Origin: DASYTH01 sp035762905
Lineage (GTDB): Bacteria > Actinomycetota > Actinomycetes > Mycobacteriales > Pseudonocardiaceae
Length of the DNA stretch: 64,000 bases
Direction: 5' to 3'
Assembly: GCF_035762905.1 (NCBI RefSeq)
Contig: NZ_DASUCC010000126.1
Coordinates: 1 to 64,000, forward strand
Positions 33,625 to 41,169 of this stretch are shown here, piece by piece. The notes below the pieces were generated by a model. That model made no database searches and was not told the DNA's origin. It saw only the letters and a program-made list of their open reading frames with translations. The position numbers and the translations under genes were made by a program. Every line of letters starts with the position of its first letter. The first letter of the stretch is position 1.

Positions 33625-34644
33625 ATGGCAACGGACCTGCGGCCGTCCCCGGCCGGGCTGCGCAAGGCGGCGGTGCTGCTGCTGCAGATGGGCAAGGAGG
33701 GCTCGGCCAAGCTGATGGCCCGGCTGCGCGAGGCCGAGGTGGAGGCGCTCTCCGCGGAGATCGTCCGGCTGGGCACGGTGGACCGCGCGGTCACCAGCGC
33801 CGTGCTCGAGGAGTTCCACGCGATGGCCCGGGCGCGCAAGCACATCGCGCACGGCGGCATGGACTACGCCCGCGACCTGCTGGTGCAGACGCTCGGCGCC
33901 GACCGGGCCGAGGAGATCGTCGGCCGGCTGTCGGCCAGCATGCTGGAGGCGCCGTTCCGCTCACTGCAGCGGGCCGACCCGCGCCAGGTGCTGTCGTTCC
34001 TGGCCGAGGAGCACCCGCAGACCATCGCGCTGGTGGTGGCGCACATGCCCGCCCAGCTCGCCTCGATGGTGCTCTCCGGCCTGTCCGCCGAGCGGCAGAG
34101 CGACGTGGCGCTGCGGGTGGCCACCATGAGCCGCACCTCGCCGGAGGTGGTCCGCAAGGTCGAGGCCATCATCGAGCGCAAGGTCTCCTCGCTGCTGCAG
34201 CCCAGTGACCTGTCCACGATCGGCGGCGTGAAGCCGTTGGTGGACATCATCAACCGGTCCGACCGGGTCACCGAGCGGTCCATTCTGGAGGGTCTGGCCG
34301 AGCGCGCGCCGGACCTGGCCGACGAGGTCCGCAGCCAGATGTTCATGTTCGACGACCTGGTCCACATCGACGACCGCTCGATTCAGCTGCTGCTGCGTCA
34401 GGTGGAGCCGGTGGATCTGGCCACCGCCCTGAAGGGCGTGCGGGACGACGTGCGGGACAAGGTCACCCACAACCTGTCCGAACGGGCCGCGGAGAACCTG
34501 CTCGAGGAGATCCAGCTGCTGGGTGCGATTCGACTGCGCACCGTGGAGGAGGCCCAGGCCAAGATCATCTCGGTGATCCGCAGCCTGGAGGACTCCGGTC
34601 AGCTCGTGCTGCGGCGAGGTGATGATGACGAGTTCGTTGACTGA
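33625..34644 (+). CDS. fliG: Flagellar motor switch protein FliG
   Basis: A 339-residue rotor protein. The N-terminal GLRKAAVLLLQMGKEGSAKLMARL binds FliF. The middle EEHPQTIALVVAHMPAQLAS block (EHPQ motif) contacts FliM. The C-terminal domain has FMFDDLVHIDDRSIQLLLRQVEPVDLATALKG, with charged residues that face MotA. It converts ion flow to torque. The 3' end overlaps fliH by about 20 bp. Confidence 0.96.
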   Translation: MATDLRPSPAGLRKAAVLLLQMGKEGSAKLMARLREAEVEALSAEIVRLGTVDRAVTSAVLEEFHAMARARKHIAHGGMDYARDLLVQTLGADRAEEIVGRLSASMLEAPFRSLQRADPRQVLSFLAEEHPQTIALVVAHMPAQLASMVLSGLSAERQSDVALRVATMSRTSPEVVRKVEAIIERKVSSLLQPSDLSTIGGVKPLVDIINRSDRVTERSILEGLAERAPDLADEVRSQMFMFDDLVHIDDRSIQLLLRQVEPVDLATALKGVRDDVRDKVTHNLSERAAENLLEEIQLLGAIRLRTVEEAQAKIISVIRSLEDSGQLVLRRGDDDEFVD

Positions 34645-35290
34645 CTGGAACGCGGCCGTCGTGTCGCCCGAGGTCGCCCAGACCGCCGTTCCCTACCAGG
34701 TCGGTGCGGTCGCCTCGGACACCCAGGGCACCAACTCGGTCGCCGCCATCGCCCGCGCCGAGGGCTACGCCGTCGGCTGGTCCCAGGGCATGCGGGAGGC
34801 GCGGGAGAGCACCAACGCCGCCCGCCGCCGGGCCGAGCAGGAGATGTACCAGATGCTGCGCAGGCGCGACCAGCTCGCCAAGCGCAGCCTGCGGGCGCTG
34901 GCCTCGTCCTCCGGTGAGGTGCGCACGGTGACCGTGCAGCGCACCGAGGAGATCACCGAGTTCATCGTGGCCGAGGCGATCGACCTGGCCGAGGCCATTC
35001 TGGGTGCCGCGCTGTCCGCCGACGTGCTGGCGATCACCCGCAACGCCGTCGCCCGGGCGCTGAAGGAGCTTCCGGTGACCGGTCCCGCGGTGACCGTGCG
35101 GCTCAACCCGGACGACCACACCGAGCTGACCGCCACCGACTTCAGCGACGTGGTCGGGGTCCAGGAGGTTTCCCTGGTCGCCGACCCGGACCTGGCTCCT
35201 GGCGACGCCGTGGCGACGAACGCGGTGAGCACGGTCGAGGTCACGGTGGCCGGGGCGCTGGCCCGGGTGCGGAAGGAACTGGCCTCATGA
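34625..35290 (+). CDS. fliH: Flagellar export ATPase regulator FliH
   Basis: A protein of about 221 residues with the FliH layout: a disordered N-terminus, a coiled coil (AEGYAVGWSQGMREARESTNAARRRAEQEMYQML), and a C-terminal stator-like domain with VAEAIDLAEAILGAAL and VTVRLNPDDHTEL. It holds FliI and delivers it to the export gate. The start could be GTG 34619 or ATG 34622 or 34625. The stop is the first of two ATGA overlaps formed by the insert at 35287-35385. Confidence 0.9.
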   Translation: MTSSLTDWNAAVVSPEVAQTAVPYQVGAVASDTQGTNSVAAIARAEGYAVGWSQGMREARESTNAARRRAEQEMYQMLRRRDQLAKRSLRALASSSGEVRTVTVQRTEEITEFIVAEAIDLAEAILGAALSADVLAITRNAVARALKELPVTGPAVTVRLNPDDHTELTATDFSDVVGVQEVSLVADPDLAPGDAVATNAVSTVEVTVAGALARVRKELAS

Positions 35291-35385
35291 GCGAGCTTGC
35301 GAGCGAACGAATCGACACTGCCCCGGCGCCGAGCCTGCGAGGCGGCGGGGATATGCGGCACCGAGCTTGCGAGGTGCCGTCATGA
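35287..35385 (+). repeat. Repeat-derived insert between fliH and fliI forming a 32-codon coupling ORF
   Basis: The core GAGC(T/C)TGCGAG occurs three times: 35293-35303, 35331-35341 and 35363-35373. In copies two and three the core is the loop of a hairpin. Copy two has a 10-bp stem with one mismatch (35321-35330 with 35341-35350); copy three has a perfect 7-bp stem (CGGCACC with GGTGCCG). The insert is exactly 33 codons and can be read as an ORF beginning MSELASERID. Its ATG overlaps the fliH stop and its TGA overlaps the fliI ATG. The third copy also supplies GAGGTG, the apparent ribosome site of fliI. Whether the peptide has a function is unknown. Confidence 0.7.
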
Positions 35386-36698
35386 TTCCGATTGTCAAGG
35401 AGCGGCTGGCCGGCGTGCGGTTCGTGACCGGACCGCAGGTGTTCGGCCGGGTTTCCGGCGTGGTCGGGTTGGCCGTTTCGGTGGCCGGTCTGCCGGCCCG
35501 GGTCGGCGACCTGGTCCGGATCGGCGGGTCGGCGGACCTGCTTGCCGAGGTGGTGTCGCTGGACACCGACCGGGTGGTGTGCCTGCCGCTCGGTCCGCTC
35601 GGCGGCGTGGGGATCGGCAACCCGGTGGTGAACACCGGCCGCCCGTTGCAGATCGGCGTGGCCGAGTCGCTGCGCGGCCGGGTGCTCGACGGGCTCGGCC
35701 GGCCGATGGACGGCGGCCCGCCACTCGGTGAGGTGGTCCGGGTTCCGGTGGACCTGCCCCCGCCGTCGGCGCTGGAGCGCGACCTGATCAGCAAGCCGAT
35801 GCAACTCGGCGTCCGGGCCATGGACACCGCCGTGCCGGTCGGGCAGGGCCAGCGGGTGGGCATCTTCGCCGGGTCCGGCGTCGGCAAGTCCAGCCTGCTG
35901 TCCATGATCGCCCGGGGTACCGCGGCCGAGATCAACGTGGTCGCCTTGATCGGTGAGCGCGGCCGGGAGGTCCGTGAGTTCCTGGAGCACGACCTCGGCC
36001 CGGAGGGCCTGGCCCGCTCGGTGGTCGTGGTGGCCACCTCGGACCAGCCGCCGCTGGTGCGGCTGCGCGCCGGGTTCGTGGCGACCCGGATCGCCGAGTG
36101 GTTCCGCGACCGCGGCAGCGACGTGCTGCTGATGATGGACAGCCTCACCCGGATCGCCATGGCGCAGCGCGAGGTCGGCCTTTCGGCCGGCGAGCCGCCG
36201 GCCACCCGGGGTTTCCCGCCGTCGGTGTTCGCCCTGCTGCCCACCCTGCTCGAGCGGGCCGGCCCGGCGCCGGTCGGCAGCATCACCGGCCTCTACACGG
36301 TGCTGGTGGAGGGCGACGACCACAACGAGCCGATCGCCGACGCCGCCCGGTCCATTTTGGACGGACACGTGGTGCTGGACCGCCGGCTGGCCACCGCAGG
36401 CCACTTCCCGAGCATCGAGCTGCTCGAGTCGGTGTCCCGGGTGACCGGCAAGGTCACCACGCCGGAGCAGCGGGCCGACCTGAACGAGCTGCGCCGGCTG
36501 CTGGCCGCCCGCCGGGACGTGCGCGAGCTGGTGGAGATCGGCGCCTACGTGCCGGGCACCAACGCCGACGCGGACCGGGCGCTGGCCCTGTGGCCGCGGA
36601 TCAACGACTTCCTCCGCCAGGAGATCGACGAGCAGGTGCCCGCCGAGCAGTCCTGGCAGCAGCTTTCCGCACTACTGCACAACGGGGAGATTCACTGA
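35382..36698 (+). CDS. fliI: Flagellar type III export ATPase FliI
   Basis: A 438-residue F1-beta-like ATPase. Walker A is GSGVGKSS (residues 164-171), the preceding MDTAVPVGQGQRVGIFAG is typical, and Walker B is VLLMMDSLTRIAMAQRE. The FliI-specific EPPATRGFPPSVFALLPTLLERAG follows. It powers unfolding of substrates at the export gate. The start is at MIPIVKERL just after the repeat insert. The stop overlaps the fliJ start (TGATG). Confidence 0.96.
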   Translation: MIPIVKERLAGVRFVTGPQVFGRVSGVVGLAVSVAGLPARVGDLVRIGGSADLLAEVVSLDTDRVVCLPLGPLGGVGIGNPVVNTGRPLQIGVAESLRGRVLDGLGRPMDGGPPLGEVVRVPVDLPPPSALERDLISKPMQLGVRAMDTAVPVGQGQRVGIFAGSGVGKSSLLSMIARGTAAEINVVALIGERGREVREFLEHDLGPEGLARSVVVVATSDQPPLVRLRAGFVATRIAEWFRDRGSDVLLMMDSLTRIAMAQREVGLSAGEPPATRGFPPSVFALLPTLLERAGPAPVGSITGLYTVLVEGDDHNEPIADAARSILDGHVVLDRRLATAGHFPSIELLESVSRVTGKVTTPEQRADLNELRRLLAARRDVRELVEIGAYVPGTNADADRALALWPRINDFLRQEIDEQVPAEQSWQQLSALLHNGEIH

Positions 36699-37120
36699 TG
36701 GTCGCATCGAGACTTGTCGCGGTGCTGCGCGCCCGCCGGGTCCAGGAGGACGTGGCCCGCGGCGACGTGGCCAGGGCCAACGCCGAGGTCGACGAGGCCA
36801 GCTCCCGCACGGCCGAACGGGCCGGGGCGGTGGACCGCTGGTCCGGACCGGACGACGGCTCCAACACGGGCTTCCTGGCCTCGGTGGCGGCCGGCCGGGC
36901 GCTGGTCGACGCACTGTCCGCGGCCACCGCCGCCGAGCGGTCCGTTCGGGCCGAGGCGGATGTCAGCCGGGACCGGCTGCTCGCGGCGTCCCAGCGCCGG
37001 CGCAGCGTGGAGAAGCTGGTCGAGCGGGCCGCCGCGGCGCACCGGCAGCACGAACTGGCCACCGAACAACGAGTAGTGGACGACCTGGCCACCGGCCGGC
37101 GGACCGGAGAGGCACGATGA
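36698..37120 (+). CDS. fliJ: Flagellar export protein FliJ
   Basis: A 140-residue coiled-coil protein: VAVLRARRVQEDVARGDVARANAEVDEA at the start and RLLAASQRRRSVEKLVERAAAAHRQHELATEQ at the end. This fits FliJ, the stalk of the FliI ring that also binds FlhA. Sequence is poorly conserved in the family; position and coiled coil support the call. It overlaps fliI upstream and the hydrolase downstream (ATGA). Confidence 0.85.
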   Translation: MVASRLVAVLRARRVQEDVARGDVARANAEVDEASSRTAERAGAVDRWSGPDDGSNTGFLASVAAGRALVDALSAATAAERSVRAEADVSRDRLLAASQRRRSVEKLVERAAAAHRQHELATEQRVVDDLATGRRTGEAR

Positions 37121-38076
37121 ACGCAATCACGGATATCGCCGCGCGGATCCAGCAGCTGAACAACCTGCTGCCGACCCAGCTTCGGCCCGTGCAGTCGGCG
37201 GACACGAAGTCCGCCAACGACTTCGCCGCCATGCTGACCTCCGCGCTCGGCCGGGCCGGGGACAACGGCGCGACCGGCGTGGTCGCCCAGAACGGCGTGG
37301 CCGGATCCGACGTGGTCAGCGGCGCGCAGAAGTACATCGGCGTGCCCTACGTGTGGGGCGGCACCGACCCGAAGACCGGCCTGGACTGCTCGGGTCTGGT
37401 TCAGCGGGTCTACGGCGACCTCGGCATCGACCTGCCCCGGGTGAGCCGCGACCAGGCCAAGGTCGGCCAGCCGGTGGCCAGCCTGGACCAGGCGCAGCCG
37501 GGTGACCTGCTGGCGTTCGGCAGCCCGGTCCGGCACATCGGCATCTACGTCGGCGACGGCAAGATGATCCACGCCCCGGAGCCGGGTGCCTCGGTGCGGG
37601 TGCAGAACGTCTACGAGACGCCGACCGCCATCCGCCGGGTGGTGCCCAACGCGACCGGCGTGACCGCCGCCGCCCCGGCCGCGTCCGGCGGCAGCGGCCC
37701 GTACGCCGACCTGTTCACCGCGGCGACCGCCAAGTACGGCCTGCCGCAGGGCCTGCTCTCGGCCGTGGCCAAGCAGGAGTCGAACTACAACCCGAACGCG
37801 GTCAGCGGCGCGGGCGCCCGCGGGCTGATGCAGATCATGCCGGCCACCGCGGCCGGGCTTGGCGTCAACCCGATGGACCCGACCCAGGCCGTGGACGGCG
37901 CCGCCCGGCTGCTGTCCGGCCACCTGAACAAGTTCGGCTCGGTGCCGCTGGCGCTGGCGGCCTACAACGCCGGCCCGGGCGCGGTGCAGAAGCACAACGG
38001 CATCCCGCCGTACCAGGAGACCCAGAACTACGTGCGCAAGATCATGGCCAACCTGAGCTCGGGAGCGGCGGCATGA
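37117..38076 (+). CDS. Bifunctional NlpC/P60 peptidase-lytic transglycosylase, probable rod muramidase
   Basis: A 319-residue protein with two wall-cleaving domains. The NlpC/P60 domain (about 67-175) has the nucleophile in LDCSGLVQRVYG (Cys91) and His in VRHIGIYVG (His140). An SLT-like transglycosylase (about 195-310) has the catalytic Glu in VAKQESNYNPNAVS (Glu221) and GARGLMQIMP. No signal peptide is seen. Gene position between fliJ and fliK suggests export by the flagellar apparatus to open the peptidoglycan for the rod, the role of FlgJ in enterobacteria. It overlaps both neighbours by ATGA. Whether both domains are active is unknown. Confidence 0.88.
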   Translation: MNAITDIAARIQQLNNLLPTQLRPVQSADTKSANDFAAMLTSALGRAGDNGATGVVAQNGVAGSDVVSGAQKYIGVPYVWGGTDPKTGLDCSGLVQRVYGDLGIDLPRVSRDQAKVGQPVASLDQAQPGDLLAFGSPVRHIGIYVGDGKMIHAPEPGASVRVQNVYETPTAIRRVVPNATGVTAAAPAASGGSGPYADLFTAATAKYGLPQGLLSAVAKQESNYNPNAVSGAGARGLMQIMPATAAGLGVNPMDPTQAVDGAARLLSGHLNKFGSVPLALAAYNAGPGAVQKHNGIPPYQETQNYVRKIMANLSSGAAA

Positions 38077-39482
38077 CCCAGCCCCTGACCCTCGGCCCGA
38101 AGCCGGCACCCGCCACCCCGGGCAGCCCGGCCGACACGCCGGCCGACACCGCCGAGCAGGCGACCGCGTTCGAGTCGCTCCTGCTGGCCCTGACCGGCAC
38201 CGTGCCCCCGGCCGTCGTCACCGACCCAGCCGCCGGCCTGGCCACCGGACCCGGCCCGGCCGCCGGCACCGGCACTGGCCTGACGGCCGGCACCAGCCTG
38301 ACCGCCGACCTGACCTCGGGAATCGGCCCGGCCGCTGGCGCCGGTCAGGTCGCTGGCCCCGGTCAAGATGCTGGCACCGGTCAGGTCGCTGGCCCCGGTC
38401 AGATGGCTGGCATCGGTCACATATCTGACACCGGTCACATATCTGGCCCTGGTCAAGATGCTGGCACCGGACACATGGCTGGCACTGGTCAGATGGCTGG
38501 TCCCGGTCAGGTTTCTGGCGCCGGCCTGGCTGCTGGCGCCGGTCAGGTTGCTGGCTTCGGTCAAGCTGCTGGCACCGGTCCGGTTTCTGGCGCCGGTCAG
38601 ATGGCTGGCGCTGGTCAGGTGGCTGTTCCTGGTCAGATGGCTGGTGCCGGTCAGGTTTCTGGCACCGGTCTGGCTGCTGGCGCCGGTCAGGTTGCTGGCT
38701 TCGGTCAAGCTGCTGGTACCGGTCAGGGCGCTGGTGCTGGTCAGGTTGCTGGCTTCGGTCAAGCTGCTGGCACCGCGCCGGCCGGCTCGGCGTCCGTGCC
38801 GTCCGATGCTGCACCCACACCGCTTCCGGTCGGCTCCGTGCCGGCCGGTTCCCCGGTGGCCGCCTCTCCCGCGGCCGGCCACCTCGAAGACCCGTCGGCC
38901 GTCCCGGATGGTTCGCTGTGGATGGAGTTCCACTCCGGGACGGCCGACGGCCCTGCCACGGGCACTGTGTCCACTGTGGATGGTGGGCCGGTGGCCGGGC
39001 AGCCGCTGCCGGTCTCGCCGGCGCCGGCCCAGCAGCCGGCCGCGGTCGCCCCGGCGGCCCGGACCGAACCGGCCGCCGCCCCGCCGCCCGCCGAGCAGTT
39101 GGCCGCCGAGATCGTGCCGCTGCGCTCCCGGGACGGCGAGCACAAGCTGACCGTGCACCTGCACCCGGTCGACCTCGGCCCGATCACCGTCACCGCACAG
39201 GTGCGGGGCAACGACATCCAGCTCGACCTGGGCGGGGCCACCGAAGGCGCCCGCGAGGCGCTGCGGGCCGCACTGCCGGAGCTGCGCCGCGAGCTGGAGC
39301 GGGCCGGGTTCGACTCGTGCCTGCTCAACACCGGCACCGGCGGGGCCCGGGAGGACCGCCGCCCGCCGCACTGGCAGCGGCCCGCGGCCACCGAGCCGCT
39401 CGCCGGCCCGGCCGCACCCGAGCCGGTCGCCGCGACCCCCGTCCGTTCCCGTACCGCCGGCGTGCTCGACCTGCACGCCTGA
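38073..39482 (+). CDS. fliK: Flagellar hook-length control protein FliK
   Basis: A 469-residue protein. The C-terminal domain (about 345-430) matches Flg_hook: LRSRDGEHKLTVHLHPVDLGPITVTAQVRGNDIQLDL and REALRAALPELRRELERAGF. It switches export from hook to filament subunits. The N-terminal half is low complexity and contains 24 tandem six-residue units (residues 89-232), consensus GAGQVA. Because FliK measures hook length by its own length, unit number may set the hook. It lies between the muramidase (ATGA overlap) and flgD (15 bp). Confidence 0.9.
   Translation: MTQPLTLGPKPAPATPGSPADTPADTAEQATAFESLLLALTGTVPPAVVTDPAAGLATGPGPAAGTGTGLTAGTSLTADLTSGIGPAAGAGQVAGPGQDAGTGQVAGPGQMAGIGHISDTGHISGPGQDAGTGHMAGTGQMAGPGQVSGAGLAAGAGQVAGFGQAAGTGPVSGAGQMAGAGQVAVPGQMAGAGQVSGTGLAAGAGQVAGFGQAAGTGQGAGAGQVAGFGQAAGTAPAGSASVPSDAAPTPLPVGSVPAGSPVAASPAAGHLEDPSAVPDGSLWMEFHSGTADGPATGTVSTVDGGPVAGQPLPVSPAPAQQPAAVAPAARTEPAAAPPPAEQLAAEIVPLRSRDGEHKLTVHLHPVDLGPITVTAQVRGNDIQLDLGGATEGAREALRAALPELRRELERAGFDSCLLNTGTGGAREDRRPPHWQRPAATEPLAGPAAPEPVAATPVRSRTAGVLDLHA
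38337..38768 (+). repeat. 18-bp tandem repeat (24 units) inside fliK
   Basis: Twenty-four in-frame units encode G-x-G-Q-(V/M/A)-(A/S) with small changes, e.g. GAGQVA, GPGQDA, GTGQMA, GFGQAA. A higher-order block (GLAA-GAGQVA-GFGQAA) recurs at units 11-13 and 19-21, pointing to duplication of multi-unit segments. All three forward frames and the antisense are open in this stretch as a by-product of the 18-bp period. Confidence 0.92.
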
Positions 39483-39497
39483 TCCAGGAGAGAAGCC

Positions 39498-39902
39498 ATG
39501 ACCAGCCCGATCAACGGCAGCACGCCGGCAACCCAGCAGCAGCGCCCGCAGGGCATGAGCGGGATGACTTCGGACGACTTCATGAAGCTGCTCGTCGCGC
39601 AGCTGAAGTACCAGGATCCGACCAACCCGAGCGATGCCACCACGTTCATGTCGCAGACCGCCCAGCTGTCTACTGTGGACACATTGACCTCGCTGGCACG
39701 GTCGCAGTCCGAGATGCTCGCCTCGGCACTGTCCACCGAGGCGAGTGGGCTGGTCGGGCACACCGTGCGCTACCTCAACGCCGACGGCGCCAAGCTGACC
39801 GGCAACGTCACCGGTGCCAACTTCGGCACCTCGCCCACCGTGACGATCGACGGCACCGACATCCCGCTGCAGTGGATCCTCGGTCGCACCCAGACCGACT
39901 GA
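39498..39902 (+). CDS. flgD: Hook-capping protein FlgD
   Basis: A 134-residue scaffold. MTSDDFMKLLVAQLKYQDPTNPSDATTFMSQTAQLSTVD is the strongly conserved FlgD N-terminus. The C-terminal beta domain seen in enterobacterial FlgD (about 220 residues) is reduced to about 60 residues. It caps the growing hook. AGGAGAG precedes the ATG. The next gene is the hook protein. Confidence 0.93.
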   Translation: MTSPINGSTPATQQQRPQGMSGMTSDDFMKLLVAQLKYQDPTNPSDATTFMSQTAQLSTVDTLTSLARSQSEMLASALSTEASGLVGHTVRYLNADGAKLTGNVTGANFGTSPTVTIDGTDIPLQWILGRTQTD

Positions 39903-39957
39903 TCCACCCCGGAAAGACCACACTCCTCCATCCCAAGAAAGAAAGTAGGCAATAACC

Positions 39958-40779
39958 ATGCTCCGTTCGCTGTTCTCCGGCATCAGCGGTCTGCGCGGCC
40001 ACCAGCAGATGATGGACGTCACCGGCAACAACATCGCCAACGTGAACACCACCGGCTTCAAGTCCTCGCAGGTGGTCTTCGCCGACGCGCTGAGCCAGAC
40101 GCTGCGCGGCGCCACCGCTCCGGGCGCCAACACCGGCGCCACCAACCCGGCGCAGGTCGGCCTCGGCGTGCGGACCGCCGGCATCAACACCAACTTCGGC
40201 CAGGGCGCCACCCAGGTCACCGGTCGCAACGAGGACATGCTGATCCAGGGCGACGGCTTCTTCGTGGTGAACGCGGGCGGCCAGCAGGTCTACACCCGCG
40301 CCGGCGCGATGAACTTCGACGCCACCGGCCAGCTGGTCACCCCGGACGGCGGCCTGGTGCAGGGCTGGATGGCGCCGAACAACCCGGCCACCGACCCGCT
40401 GCAGCCGCTGGTGGTGGACTCGGCCCTGTACCGCAGCTTCAGCGTCGCCAGCGACGGCACCCTGACCGGCCTGACTGCGGCCGGCACCAGCGTGGCCATC
40501 GGCCAGATCGCCATCGCCAACTTCGCCAACCCGGGCGGCCTGGAGAAGGCCGGCGGCTCGCTGTACCGCGAAACGGTCAACTCCGGCGCGGTGCAGGTCG
40601 GCACGGCCGGCCAGAACGGCACCGGCGAGGTCATCAGCAACGCCCTCGAGATGTCCAATGTGGACCTGGCGCAGGAGCTGACCGGGCTGATCATCGCCCA
40701 GCGTGGCTTCCAGGCCAACTCCAAGGTCATCAGCACCTCTGACGAGCTGCTGCAGGACCTGATGAACCTCAAGCGATAA
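39958..40779 (+). CDS. flgE: Flagellar hook protein FlgE (FlgE/FlgG-like, short)
   Basis: A 273-residue rod/hook protein. The N-terminus LRSLFSGISGLRGHQQMMDVTGNNIANVNTTGFKSS is the flg_bb_rod motif with FlgE-like N-x-T. The middle ILIQGDGFFVV-like block (LIQGDGFFVVNAGGQQVYTRAG) and C-terminal VDLAQELTGLIIAQRGFQANSKVISTSDELLQDL complete the FlgE/F/G architecture. The length is closer to FlgG (about 260) than to FlgE (about 400). No separate FlgF or FlgG is encoded in the window. I call it FlgE for its position after flgD; it may serve as rod and hook. The leader is A-rich, with only a weak ribosome site. Confidence 0.82.
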   Translation: MLRSLFSGISGLRGHQQMMDVTGNNIANVNTTGFKSSQVVFADALSQTLRGATAPGANTGATNPAQVGLGVRTAGINTNFGQGATQVTGRNEDMLIQGDGFFVVNAGGQQVYTRAGAMNFDATGQLVTPDGGLVQGWMAPNNPATDPLQPLVVDSALYRSFSVASDGTLTGLTAAGTSVAIGQIAIANFANPGGLEKAGGSLYRETVNSGAVQVGTAGQNGTGEVISNALEMSNVDLAQELTGLIIAQRGFQANSKVISTSDELLQDLMNLKR

Positions 40780-40803
40780 CCCACTGGCCAGGGCCGGGTT
40801 CGG

Positions 40804-40829
40804 CTCAGTTCGACCCGGTCCCGGCCGAT
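40804..40829 (+). promoter_or_regulatory. FliA-type promoter of flbD-motA-motB-fliL
   Basis: CTCAG (40804-40808), 15 bp, GCCGAT (40824-40829) followed by TA, so the -10 extends to GCCGATTA. The -35 lies in the loop of a hairpin: CCGGGTTCG (40794-40802) pairs, with one bulged T, with CGACCCGG (40811-40818). It lies between flgE and flbD. Confidence 0.82.
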
Positions 40830-40884
40830 TAGGGAAGTGCGGCCCCAGGGATGGGGCCGCGCACTAGTCCAAGGACGGAACGCC

Positions 40885-41169
40885 GTGATACTGCTCAACC
40901 GACTCAACGGTCAGCCTTTCGCGCTGAATCCTGACCTGCTCGAGCGGGCTGAGTCCACCCCGGACACCGTGATCACCCTGCTCAACGGCGCGAAGTACGT
41001 CGTCGCCCAGTCGCTCGACGAACTGGCGATGCTCGTCCGCGACCACCGCGCGCTCGTGCTCAGCCGCGTGCAGGAACACGAGCAGGACGGCGGAAACCAA
41101 GCCACCCGGCCGAAATCCGTGCCGGAGGGTGACGCGACCGTGTTGCGCCTACCCGAAAGAGGACAGTAA
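40885..41169 (+). CDS. flbD: Flagellar FlbD-family protein
   Basis: A 94-residue protein whose first 60 residues match the short FlbD family found in Gram-positive flagellar loci: ILLNRLNGQPFALNPDLLERAESTPDTVITLLNGAKYVV and ELAMLVRDHRA. It is not the Caulobacter regulator of the same name. Function is unknown, possibly in motor assembly. The GTG start at 40885 follows AAGGACGG. Its TAA overlaps the motA ATG (TAATG). Confidence 0.9.
   Translation: MILLNRLNGQPFALNPDLLERAESTPDTVITLLNGAKYVVAQSLDELAMLVRDHRALVLSRVQEHEQDGGNQATRPKSVPEGDATVLRLPERGQ

Noticed and set aside
38337..38768. Possible CRISPR-like array
   Set aside because: Units are contiguous 18-bp in-frame coding repeats without unique spacers, and lie within fliK.
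38218..39150. Alternative-frame ORFs across the fliK repeats, on both strands
   Set aside because: The 18-bp period keeps other frames open; only the FliK frame continues into a recognisable C-terminal domain.
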